From: Methanoculleus sp.
GTDB lineage: Archaea; Halobacteriota; Methanomicrobia; Methanomicrobiales; Methanoculleaceae
Direction of reading: 5' to 3'
NCBI RefSeq assembly: GCF_030019085.1
Contig: NZ_JASEFJ010000018.1
Location: forward strand, 1 to 37,437
Length of the DNA: 37,437 nucleotides
The notes beneath the pieces are model-generated. The model did not search any database. It was not told the origin of the DNA and was given only the letters and a program-made list of their open reading frames with translations. This document shows, one piece after another, positions 8,635 through 15,913 of this stretch (the stretch's first letter is position 1; every line of letters begins with the position of its first letter). The position numbers and the translations under genes are program-made.

Positions 8635-8802
8635 ATGTATCAGGAGGAGGTCGAGATAGCGAGACTGGTGCTGGTCGACACGGTGACAGGAACGCGGATC
8701 AGACACCGCATCAGGAATATGAAGCAGGCCTTGAAGCAGCAGGAGTGGTATGAGACAACCCTCGGACGCCGTGTTCGGATCGAGAAGGAGTTCAGGCGGT
8801 AA
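8635..8802 (+). CDS. Small basic protein of unknown function
   Basis: A 55-residue ORF: ATG at 8635, TAA at 8800-8802. It begins with an acidic strand-like stretch (QEEVEIARLVLVDTVTGTRI) and continues as a basic helix rich in Arg, Lys and Gln, ending RIEKEFRR. The alternation of charged and hydrophobic residues, the well-placed TATA box and codon usage like neighbouring genes argue that it is real. An in-frame TAA upstream fixes the start. The charge suggests nucleic-acid or ribosome association, but no known domain is seen. It precedes the TM2-like protein by 57 bases and may share its transcript. Confidence 0.5.
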   Translation: MYQEEVEIARLVLVDTVTGTRIRHRIRNMKQALKQQEWYETTLGRRVRIEKEFRR

Positions 8803-8859
8803 AAGACAAGGATGGTCCATAGGAGATACGATAACCCTCATCAGGTGCATTGAATAGTC

Positions 8860-9267
8860 ATGCAGCGTGATACATTGAGATCTCTCTCGCCGGGGGATGC
8901 CCTCAAGGAGGCAGAGGTATCCCGCCGGGAGAAGGTGAAGAACCCGGCGGTGGCCGCAGCGCTCTCGCTCCTCTTCAACGGCCTCGGACAGGCCTACAAC
9001 GGTCAGTTTGCAAAAGGGATCCTGGTGCTGCTCGGGAGCCTGTTTGGCCTCTTTATCATGATCCTGCCGGGTGTGGCGATCTGGCTCTGGGGTGCCTACG
9101 ACGCCTACCGGACGGCGAAGGGGATGAACGAAGGGGATATCCCATACAGAGAGACAGGCGCACTTAAAATCGTCGCTTTCCTGGTGGTCTGGGCGGTGAC
9201 AATAATCTCGTTATCGGCGGCAGCGATGATGCTCCTCATCGCGATTGGGCTTGAGTGGATGCTGTGA
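8860..9267 (+). CDS. TM2-domain-like membrane protein
   Basis: 135 residues. A basic N-terminus (1-30) is followed by KNPAVAAALSLLFNGLGQAY, the usual opening of TM2-type and related small membrane proteins. Hydrophobic segments follow at about 33-48, 53-78 and 103-132. The polar loop between them carries WGAYDAYRTAKGMNEGD, with a Tyr-rich turn typical of the family. No enzymatic residues are visible. Such proteins are widespread in archaea and bacteria and their role is not established. ATG at 8860 has no strong ribosome-binding site. Confidence 0.75.
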   Translation: MQRDTLRSLSPGDALKEAEVSRREKVKNPAVAAALSLLFNGLGQAYNGQFAKGILVLLGSLFGLFIMILPGVAIWLWGAYDAYRTAKGMNEGDIPYRETGALKIVAFLVVWAVTIISLSAAAMMLLIAIGLEWML

Positions 9268-9512
9268 GCGGGCGATGCTGTCTGTCAGGCAACGCAGGGG
9301 CCAGACCGGTGGCGGCATAGACCCGATCCCGGGATACTGTTAAATCCTGCTATCCGGTAGAATAGGCGTATCTAAAAAAAGAGTTGCGTGTCTTGCCCGA
9401 CCAACGAGGTTCCAATCTCGGGGGGTAAGTCCTTCCCGAAATAGATGAGGCTACCCTGAGGTAGGTGGGACAAAGTAGGGAGGGTTTTACTAATTTATCT
9501 TTTGCGCCCTTC
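9268..9512. other. Gap before the right repeat copy
   Basis: No gene seen. The segment contains a few short self-complementary stretches (for example CTACCCTGAGGTAG at about 9451-9464) and a TATA-like TTTATCTTTT at about 9494-9503. That box sits about 25 bases before the ATG pair at 9523, as if it once drove the reading frame inside the repeat. Confidence 0.4.
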
Positions 9513-9567
9513 AAAAAACTACATGATGCCCGTTAGAGCTACAGGCATACCGGATGAAAATCGGGGG
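9513..9567 (+). repeat. Inverted repeat, right copy
   Basis: A 55-bp sequence matching the reverse complement of 1-55 with one mismatch. It contains ATG ATG followed by codons for PVRATGIPDENRG. Together the copies enclose about 9.5 kb containing the decayed genes at one end and largely gene-poor sequence at the other. No target duplication or transposase is seen. Confidence 0.9.
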
Positions 9568-9789
9568 TCATTTTCATACGAAAAATCGAGTGCGATCACA
9601 GTTCTGGGTTCTATAATGCTGTAGTGGACACAATCGTTCTCCCGGTAACGCCGGTGCAGCGCACCCACCACAAAATCTGCTGCCTACACGGTTCAGTCCG
9701 AGAGTCAACCTTCCAGGCAATTCCACCCGGCATCCATCACGCGTCATCCCCACCACCGGAGAACACCTCGATATGCGCCCACACCTCAA
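9523..9789 (+). pseudogene. Possible decayed pilin-like or exported protein
   Basis: From ATG 9523 the frame reads through the repeat into SYEKSSAITVLGSIML and then stops at TAG. If one base is shifted just before the stop, the frame continues VVVDTIVLPVTPV and stays open to the TGA at 9800. A polar leader followed by a hydrophobic stretch is like an archaeal type IV pilin N-terminus, but the match is weak and the downstream residues look random. A truncated or frameshifted relic is the most I can support. Confidence 0.25.
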
Positions 9790-9849
9790 ATTTCTGATTT
9801 ATTAGCACAATTGGAAATATTCATATTACCTGATCGACAACAAAACCGT

Positions 9850-10365
9850 ATGAGAGGCTCCCCTGCAAACCAGTTCATATGCCTCATCCTGCTGTTAGTT
9901 CTAATCCCAGCCACAGTTTGGGGCGCCACAGTCACCCGAACTCTCTCCACCGCTGAACCCGGGGCAGGCGAGGTCTTCGAGGTTTCACTCTCGATAGAAG
10001 GGATCACCCTCGGCGGCGTTGTGGAGACTCTTCCGGCCGGCTACTCCATTGTGGGAACCGACCACCCGGACGACCGCATCCTGGTCAGAGACAGGCAGGT
10101 CGCATTTGCGCTGGTAAACGACACCCTGATAACCTACCAGGTCATGGCGCCCTCCTCCGGCAGCGGGGATATCACCGGCATCTGGGAAGACTTCCTGGGC
10201 GAGTCAAACGGCACCATCCCCGCCTCGCATCTCGCAGTGGACGGTATCGAGACAGAGGTGGAGAGCACCCCACAGGAGAGGCCGACACAGGAGGCCGCCC
10301 CACCGTTTGCTGTCCTCGCGGCAGTCGTTGCTCTCATCATCGCCCGGTGGGGTGGTCAGCGATGA
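9850..10365 (+). CDS. Exported surface protein with C-terminal anchor
   Basis: 171 residues from ATG 9850. Signal peptide with hydrophobic core ICLILLLVLIPATVWG, cleaved near residue 30. A beta-sandwich-like domain follows (about 31-120), with the pattern TVTRTLSTAEPGAGEVFEVS, VVETLPAGYSIVG and TYQVMAPSSGSGDITGIW. This repeat unit is common in methanogen surface proteins and resembles cohesin or bacterial Ig-like folds. A Glu/Thr/Pro linker precedes a C-terminal membrane helix (FAVLAAVVALIIA) and a short basic tail. The TGA overlaps the ATG of the binding protein (ATGA at 10362), so it heads the uptake operon. Role inferred: cell-surface partner or docking site for the binding protein. A TATA-like TTTATTA lies near 9797-9803. 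Confidence 0.75.
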   Translation: MRGSPANQFICLILLLVLIPATVWGATVTRTLSTAEPGAGEVFEVSLSIEGITLGGVVETLPAGYSIVGTDHPDDRILVRDRQVAFALVNDTLITYQVMAPSSGSGDITGIWEDFLGESNGTIPASHLAVDGIETEVESTPQERPTQEAAPPFAVLAAVVALIIARWGGQR

Positions 10366-11579
10366 AACATCGCATCATCCTCATCCTTTTTCTCCCCATG
10401 CTCATCGCCGTCCCGGCATCGGCGGTTGATGGCATCCCGGGGGATGCCAATGGTGATGACGTCCTCACCTTCAGCGAGTACAACGCGGCGGTCCTCTCAT
10501 ACCTCGACGCCGTTTACATGGGCGGTGCTGGAAACCTCGACCGCAACGACATACAGGACGCCGCCTGGGTCTACATCCACCGGGATGGAAAACCCCTTGT
10601 TGTCACCGATTCATCGGGTAGAACCCTGACGCTCTACCGCCCACTGCGCCGGGTTGTGACCTTCAGCGGTGAGGCTCTCGAGACGCTGCGGTCGGTCGGG
10701 TTCGATATGGAGAAGGTTGTCGCCGTCGATAAGTTCAGCCACGAGAAGACCACGTTCTTCCCGGAGTGCCTGGATAAATCAGACATTGGCTCAATCTGGT
10801 CGCCGGATATGGAGAGGGTCGTCTCCCTTAAACCGGACGCGGTATTCCTCTACGCAAGCATCAGCACATCGGCATGCGACGATATTCAGCGTAGGCTTGA
10901 GGCGAGCAGCCCGGGTATCCGGGTCTTCCGGTTTGACTGTTTCAAGCCCGCAACCTATCCGGAGGAGATCCGAAAGATCGCCATGATAATCGACGAACCC
11001 CGGCAAGGAGAAGAGTTTGCTTCGTTCTATGAGTCAACGATGAACTGGATCCGGAACGGCACGGCAGAGATCCCGACCGATGAGCGTGTCCGTGTATACT
11101 TTGAGTACTGGACGGCCTACAAAACCGTCGCAGCCGGATCGGGGTATAACGAGAAGATAGAGATCGCCGGAGGGCTGAACCCCTTTGCCGGCGAGAGCGG
11201 CGAGTATCCCCTCATCGACCCTGAGGCGGTCATCGTCGCTGACCCCCAGGTGATCGTGAAACTGGCCGGACAGGGCCTGACCGTAGGCGGCTACGCGCGG
11301 CACGACCCCGAAGCGCTCGCTGAGATCAGATCGGCGCTGCTTGAACGCCCCGGATGGTCCAGGATCTCCGCCGTGAAGGACGGTCGGGTCTATGTCATCC
11401 ATTCAGATATCCTGGGGGGTGCCCAGCACTTCATCGGAACGGCTTACCTGGCAAAGTGGTTCTACCCCGACAGGTTCACCGACCTCGACCCGCGCGCCAT
11501 CCACCAGCGCTACCTCAGTGAGTTCCAGGGGATCGATTTCGATCTTGCGTCTGAGGGAAGTTTCGTCTACCCGGGATAA
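10362..11579 (+). CDS. Dockerin-bearing ABC substrate-binding protein
   Basis: 405 residues. Signal peptide at 1-21 (LPMLIAVPASA). Next comes a dockerin-like module with a canonical 12-residue EF-hand loop, DANGDDVLTFSE (28-39), and a degenerate second loop (NLDRNDIQDAAW). From about residue 85 to the end there is a periplasmic-binding-protein type III fold: RRVVTFSGEALETLRSVG, the MERVVSLKPDAVFL strand, and WSRISAVKDGRVYVIHSD near the C-terminus. The family binds ferric siderophores, haem, cobalamin or metal chelates. No lipobox is present, so retention may rely on the dockerin and the anchored upstream protein. Start ATG 10362 is chosen for the ATGA overlap. Ligand unknown; corrinoid or iron chelate are the best guesses. 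Confidence 0.88.
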   Translation: MKHRIILILFLPMLIAVPASAVDGIPGDANGDDVLTFSEYNAAVLSYLDAVYMGGAGNLDRNDIQDAAWVYIHRDGKPLVVTDSSGRTLTLYRPLRRVVTFSGEALETLRSVGFDMEKVVAVDKFSHEKTTFFPECLDKSDIGSIWSPDMERVVSLKPDAVFLYASISTSACDDIQRRLEASSPGIRVFRFDCFKPATYPEEIRKIAMIIDEPRQGEEFASFYESTMNWIRNGTAEIPTDERVRVYFEYWTAYKTVAAGSGYNEKIEIAGGLNPFAGESGEYPLIDPEAVIVADPQVIVKLAGQGLTVGGYARHDPEALAEIRSALLERPGWSRISAVKDGRVYVIHSDILGGAQHFIGTAYLAKWFYPDRFTDLDPRAIHQRYLSEFQGIDFDLASEGSFVYPG

Positions 11580-11592
11580 GGAGCCATAACCA

Positions 11593-12645
11593 ATGGAGCA
11601 GTATATCAGTCTTTACGAGGGCTACGCGCGACTGAAAAGGACTCGTGCTGCCTTTATACTTGCCCTCACCTTCGGACTCGTCCTCCTCATCGGGATAGCG
11701 GTCACGCTCGGGTCGGCCGATCTCGGGATAGGCGAGTCATACCTCGCGATACTGGCCGGACTCTTTCCAGGCACATTTAGCGCTCCGGATCTCGCGATCA
11801 CCATCGTCTGGGACTACAGGCTTCACCGGGTGCTCTTCGCGGTCTGTGCCGGGTTCGGGCTCGCGGTGGCAGGTTCGGTGATGCAGGGGATCCTCCGAAA
11901 CCCGCTTGCAAGCCCCTTCACGTTAGGTATCGCCTCGGCCGCAGCCACCGGCGCATCTATCGCCATAGTCCTGGGTGCCGGGGTTGCTGGCGGGGAGTAC
12001 CTCATCATAGGCAACGCCTTCCTCTTTGCCCTGCTTGCTGCGTTCGGCATCTACGGGATGGCTCGATACAGGGGGATCGGTTCAGAGACCATGGTACTTG
12101 CGGGGATCGCGCTCATGTATCTCTTCTCAGCGGTGACCTCCCTCCTTCAGTATGTCGGCAGCAGCGAACAACTCCAGGCGGTGGTATTCTGGATGTTCGG
12201 CTCGGTTGATAAGTCAACCTGGCCAAAACTCGGGATCGTTGCCCTCGTCCTTGCCTGCACCGTCCCCTACCTGATCTACCGTGCCTGGGACCTCAACGCC
12301 CTGGCAGAGGGTGACGAGGTGGCGGCTGGTCTCGGCGTGCCGGTCGAACGTTCTATGACGGTCATGATGCTTATCGCCTCACTGATCACCGCGGTGATCA
12401 TCTGTTTCACCGGCACGATCGGGTTCATCGGGCTGGTGGCACCACACATCACACGCATGGTTATCGGAAGCGATTTCAGGACGCTCCTTCCTGCATCCGG
12501 TCTCACCGGTGCCCTCCTTCTCCTTGCGGCAGACAGTATCGCCCGGAGCATCCTTGCACCGCAGGTCATCCCTGTCGGGATCGTGACCGCATTCCTTGGG
12601 GTGCCGTTCTTCATCTACCTCTTCCTGCACCGGAGGGATGCATGA
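11593..12645 (+). CDS. FecCD/BtuC-family ABC permease
   Basis: 350 residues and about ten membrane helices, the usual length and topology for iron-chelate or cobalamin permeases. Signature stretches include GSVMQGILRNPLASPF with the following GIASAAATGAS (about 95-120), the helix LAGIALMYLFSAVTSLLQY, and GLVAPHITRMVIGSD near the C-terminus, which contacts the ATPase. AAGGAG lies about 12 bases before the ATG. It forms the membrane channel of the operon with the binding protein upstream and the ATPase downstream; the latter overlaps by ATGA. No defect is seen. Confidence 0.93.
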   Translation: MEQYISLYEGYARLKRTRAAFILALTFGLVLLIGIAVTLGSADLGIGESYLAILAGLFPGTFSAPDLAITIVWDYRLHRVLFAVCAGFGLAVAGSVMQGILRNPLASPFTLGIASAAATGASIAIVLGAGVAGGEYLIIGNAFLFALLAAFGIYGMARYRGIGSETMVLAGIALMYLFSAVTSLLQYVGSSEQLQAVVFWMFGSVDKSTWPKLGIVALVLACTVPYLIYRAWDLNALAEGDEVAAGLGVPVERSMTVMMLIASLITAVIICFTGTIGFIGLVAPHITRMVIGSDFRTLLPASGLTGALLLLAADSIARSILAPQVIPVGIVTAFLGVPFFIYLFLHRRDA

Positions 12646-13454
12646 TGCCGCTGATATCGATCGAAGACCTCTCATTTGCCTACCGTGACCGGGAGGTGCT
12701 CCACGAAATCACCTTTCCGGTAGAGGGAGGAGAGGTTCTCGGGCTTGTGGGGCCGAATGGCTGCGGGAAGACAACGCTCATCCGGTGCATCAACGGGATG
12801 CTCTCTCCACGACGCGGGAGGGTGGTGCTCGATGGTCGGGATATCCGCAACATGCACCGGCGCGAGGTTGCACGGGCGGTGGCCTACGTACCGCAATCTG
12901 CCGGAAACCGGACAACTGCAACGGTATTTGAGACTGTCCTGATGGGGAGGCGGCCATACCTGAACTGGAAGGTGAGTCCCACCGATGAGGAGAAAGTGGT
13001 TGAGGCGCTCACCCTCCTCGACCTCGAGGAACTTGCGCTCCGGAGGGTTGCCGAACTCTCCGGAGGGGAGCGCCAGCGGGTTATGATCGCACGGGCGCTT
13101 GTGCAGGAGACAGGCGCTATCTTCCTGGATGAACCGACCAGCAACCTGGATGTCTGCCACCAGATGGGGGTAATGGAGATCCTCCGTGACCTTGCCGATA
13201 AGAAGGGGCTTGCGATCGTCATCGCGCTCCATGACCTCAACCTCGCGGCCACCTACTGCCACCGTCTCCTGGTACTTGAAGGCGGGTCGATCTACAGCTA
13301 TGGGGCTCCAGCGGAGGTCCTCACCGAAGATATGCTCAGGTCGGTCTACGGAATTGAGGCGGTGGTGAAACGGGACATGCCGGCGCCCTACATCGTCCCC
13401 CTACGCCGGGGGTGTCTGGAGAGTGGGCTTAAACCTGCTCGCTCCTCTCAATGA
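12642..13454 (+). CDS. ABC transporter ATPase (FecE/BtuD type)
   Basis: 270 residues. Walker A GPNGCGKTT (about 36-44), Q-loop YVPQSAGN, ABC signature LSGGERQRV, Walker B AIFLDEPTS, and switch His in ALHDLN. The C-terminal portion (about 215-270) is the usual short extension of the FecE/BtuD class. ATP hydrolysis powers import through the upstream permease. The first codon overlaps the permease stop (ATGA at 12642). It is the last gene of the operon and is followed by an inverted repeat that may end the transcript. Confidence 0.93.
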   Translation: MMPLISIEDLSFAYRDREVLHEITFPVEGGEVLGLVGPNGCGKTTLIRCINGMLSPRRGRVVLDGRDIRNMHRREVARAVAYVPQSAGNRTTATVFETVLMGRRPYLNWKVSPTDEEKVVEALTLLDLEELALRRVAELSGGERQRVMIARALVQETGAIFLDEPTSNLDVCHQMGVMEILRDLADKKGLAIVIALHDLNLAATYCHRLLVLEGGSIYSYGAPAEVLTEDMLRSVYGIEAVVKRDMPAPYIVPLRRGCLESGLKPARSSQ

Positions 13455-13495
13455 GGTATTCATAGTCCAGATGACCGATGAGTTGGGGGGGTTGC

Positions 13496-13530
13496 ACCTC
13501 TCCCGGGGTTGGGCCAGTTAGGGGAGAGGT
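13496..13530 (+). terminator. Inverted repeat, possible terminator
   Basis: ACCTCTCCC (13496-13504) and GGGAGAGGT (13522-13530) form a perfect 9-bp stem around a 17-base loop, about 40 bases after the ATPase stop. No T run follows, so it may shape or stabilise the mRNA 3' end rather than act as an intrinsic terminator. It could also be a relic of a mobile element end. Confidence 0.45.
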
Positions 13531-13668
13531 TGACGTCCAACACAGGACGACTTCCCCATCTCCCGACGTCCTCCTGGATTGACTTCCTATGGAGCGTATC
13601 CCTTGGGCTGGACCACGGGGCGGCAGAGTGATGAGAGGCAAGCTGACGCACCCTGCCCAGAAACAGGT

Positions 13669-14004
13669 ATGGCCGGAACGAAATGGATGAAATTATTAGT
13701 GGGTGCGTCAATCCCTCTCTTCATGGGGTCTACTGTCAGACTGGATCTCCCCAGGATCCTGGAGGTGACAGGCGAGTTACAACACTTCCTCGAGCTCGGA
13801 ACTGCACGCCTGGAGACGGAAGGACAGTTATCAGAAGAGGAGTCAGAGGCGCTGATCTTCTCCCTTGCAGACGAACTTGAAGACCACCTGAGAACGATGC
13901 GAGAGTGGAAGGGGTCAGCCAGTATAAGCGATCTCCAGAAGTGGACAAGGGCCTGGATCAACGAGCAGGAAGAAGATCTCAGGAGAGGAGAGGACACAGG
14001 ATAA
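13669..14004 (+). CDS. Hypothetical protein with N-terminal hydrophobic segment
   Basis: 111 residues from ATG 13669; an in-frame ATG at 13684 is also possible. A short hydrophobic N-terminus (MKLLVGASIPLFMGS) could be a weak signal or membrane anchor. The rest is highly charged and helical, rich in Glu (EGQLSEEESEALIFSLADEL), ending in an acidic-basic tail. No motif is recognised. The frame is also open upstream, but that part has unnatural composition, so I did not include it. It converges with the small zinc-ribbon gene, 25 bases away. Confidence 0.55.
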   Translation: MAGTKWMKLLVGASIPLFMGSTVRLDLPRILEVTGELQHFLELGTARLETEGQLSEEESEALIFSLADELEDHLRTMREWKGSASISDLQKWTRAWINEQEEDLRRGEDTG

Positions 14005-14029
14005 CCGCCGGGTCGATAGAGATTATCCC

Positions 14030-14194
14030 TCATCCCCGCCGGTCCCGCTTCACCTCGACCCAGCGCTTCTTCTTTCCGCAGCGTTCGCACCGTTGCTCCC
14101 ACTCGATGACGTTTGAGGAGTACTCATCGTAGCCCCGCTTCCGGCCCCACCGATGGAGACCGAGCCTGCAGAGGAGGTGCCCCGGTGCCGCCAT
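14030..14194 (-). CDS. 54-aa zinc-ribbon-like protein
   Basis: A short basic protein. Candidate zinc ligands are C9, H15, C38 and C41 (LLCRLGLHRW and RCERCGKKKRW). The arrangement C-x5-H followed by C-x2-C recalls small DUF1660-type proteins often seen in phages and prophages; that assignment is from memory. GGGAGG lies six bases before the ATG, a strong ribosome-binding site. It sits 57 bases downstream of the radical SAM gene on the same strand and probably shares its transcript. Possible roles are nucleic-acid binding or an accessory of the radical SAM enzyme. Confidence 0.65.
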   Translation of the reverse strand: MAAPGHLLCRLGLHRWGRKRGYDEYSSNVIEWEQRCERCGKKKRWVEVKRDRRG

Positions 14195-14251
14195 GGTTCC
14201 CTCCCAGTTTTTCCCCTTCCGTCCGGATGAATCTTTGCCCGGAGGCCCACC

Positions 14252-15370
14252 TCAGGGTATGATCTCACAACTGTTGTAGCGCCGGTGGGAGAAGTCCTCC
14301 AGCCCGATTCTGCCATCCTGGATGAGAGACCTGACATGCGGGAGTGCCTCCGAGAGAGCGGCATGCAGGTTCTCAACCGTGCTGCAGACTATCCGCCGCC
14401 CCTCCTCTGGCCAGGGTCGGAGGAGGTTTGAGTAAAGGCAGCGACCACCGCAGAACCCGAGGATACCACACTCGGTGCAGGGTTCCCCAACAGCGGTCAC
14501 CTGTAGGTGGAGGGGATCCGCCGTCGCTATGTGCCCGGCGTAGTAGTCCTTCATCCCGACCATTATGGGGCATGGAGCAATATGCCCATCGGTCATGATG
14601 CTGTAGTTCGCGTGGCCGCAACCGCACCGGAGGGTGCTCGGCCGGCCGAGCAGCATATCCTCCATCGGCTCGATGAAGGGATACCAGCGGAGCACCCGTG
14701 CCTTCCGTCGCATCGTCTCTACCCAGAAGGCCACAAGCGAGCGGATGCCGGGGTTATAACTCTCTGACACCCATGTGGCGTAGTCTCGCATCTCGTAGTC
14801 GTTCCAGAAGTTTGCGTCCATCTGCCAGTGGACGGCCGGGAATGAGAACCTCTCGTTCTCTGTGAGATATCGAACTGCCTCAACGATATCGGTATCCTCG
14901 GTCACAGTCATACGGGCGATCAGTTCGCCCCCAAACCCACCGGCCACAAGGCCACAGAGGTTTCTCATGACCCGATTAAACGTCCCCTCGCCCCTGTGGG
15001 CGTCGGTGAGACTCTCAGGGCCGTCGATCGATATCAGGATGGTATCAAACCGGTTTACGATGGCAGGTTCGAGGCGGTCAAGGAGCGTTCCGTTGGTGTG
15101 CAGGATCAGCGCCGATACCGGGGCGTCGCGGGCGATCTCGCTGACCAGTTCGGGGGCAAGGAGGGGTTCCCCCCCATAGAAGATGAGTACGGGATCGGGG
15201 TCTTTTGCCAGGAACCGGTAGAGGTCATCGAGATCGATATCGAGGTCAACCGGCAGGTCCTCGTCGATGGCGATCCCGGTTTGGTCTGGGGGGTCGACGA
15301 AAAACGCCTTCCCTCGGCAGTAGGTGCAGCAGAGGTTGCAGGCATCGGTCAGGATGAGATGGTAGTACAC
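14252..15370 (-). CDS. Radical SAM/SPASM peptide-modifying-type enzyme
   Basis: 372 residues. The radical SAM cluster motif is CNLCCTYC (C11, C15, C18), very close to the N-terminus as in peptide-modifying enzymes. The core continues with FYGGEPLL (the GGE motif) and LISIDGP. The C-terminal SPASM-like region has Cys residues in LRCGCGHANYS, APCPIM, PCTECGILGFCGGRC and IVCSTVEN, enough for auxiliary Fe-S clusters. The protein ends in RRYNSCEIIP, an unusual Cys-containing tail. Methanogen families of this type are annotated as putative peptide-modifying enzymes. No separate precursor peptide is obvious nearby, apart from the 54-aa zinc-ribbon protein downstream. Substrate unknown. Confidence 0.85.
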   Translation of the reverse strand: MYYHLILTDACNLCCTYCRGKAFFVDPPDQTGIAIDEDLPVDLDIDLDDLYRFLAKDPDPVLIFYGGEPLLAPELVSEIARDAPVSALILHTNGTLLDRLEPAIVNRFDTILISIDGPESLTDAHRGEGTFNRVMRNLCGLVAGGFGGELIARMTVTEDTDIVEAVRYLTENERFSFPAVHWQMDANFWNDYEMRDYATWVSESYNPGIRSLVAFWVETMRRKARVLRWYPFIEPMEDMLLGRPSTLRCGCGHANYSIMTDGHIAPCPIMVGMKDYYAGHIATADPLHLQVTAVGEPCTECGILGFCGGRCLYSNLLRPWPEEGRRIVCSTVENLHAALSEALPHVRSLIQDGRIGLEDFSHRRYNSCEIIP

Positions 15371-15485
15371 AGAAGGTCTCTTATTATTAGGGGGTATCTA
15401 CGGGAAAAAGGTGAGGATTGAGAGGTCACGCTCCTCTTTCCTGCCAGGACGAAAAGATGAAGACCCCCCGGATAAAATAACTCTT

Positions 15486-15821
15486 ATGTCAGAGACCGAG
15501 AACGAGAGACTCACCGAACGCGTCATCGACCCCCGCAACCTGGTCGCCTATCAGTCAGGATCGATCGTCAGCCGGATGCTCATAAATGCCCCTGCAGGCA
15601 CCATAACGGTCTTTGCCTTCGACGCGGGCGAAGGTCTCTCAGAGCACACCGCACCTTACGATGCCGTCCTCCAGGTACTGGAAGGGGAGGCTCTCATCAC
15701 CATCGAGGGCACGGATTATCCCCTCAAAGCGGGGGAGATTATCATAATGCCCGCCGGGAAACCCCACGCTGTCCAGGCCGTCACGCAGTTCAAGATGATG
15801 CTGACGATGATCCACGCCTGA
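15486..15821 (+). CDS. Small cupin-domain protein
   Basis: 111 residues forming a single cupin barrel. Motif 1 is around LSEHTAPYDAVLQVLEGEA and motif 2 around AGEIIIMPAGKPHAV. Two His (in SEHTA and KPHAV) are likely metal ligands, but motif 1 has only one His where many cupins have two. The last strand is FKMMLTMIHA. Single-domain cupins of this type include isomerases, dioxygenases and sensors, so function cannot be named. Start at ATG 15486, about 115 bases divergent from the radical SAM gene; an A/T-rich GATAAAATAACT precedes it. Confidence 0.8.
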   Translation: MSETENERLTERVIDPRNLVAYQSGSIVSRMLINAPAGTITVFAFDAGEGLSEHTAPYDAVLQVLEGEALITIEGTDYPLKAGEIIIMPAGKPHAVQAVTQFKMMLTMIHA

Positions 15822-15913
15822 TCCAACCCCACGGCTAGCGGAGGCGGTGTTTTTATCCAGTCGGGCACCCTCGTAACCGTTGAGTCCGCAACGCATACCA
15901 CAGAGGAAGTAAC

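Noticed and set aside
9513-9567. Repeat copies as insertion-sequence terminal repeats
   Set aside because: No transposase lies between or beside them, and 9.5 kb with ordinary genes inside is not an insertion sequence.
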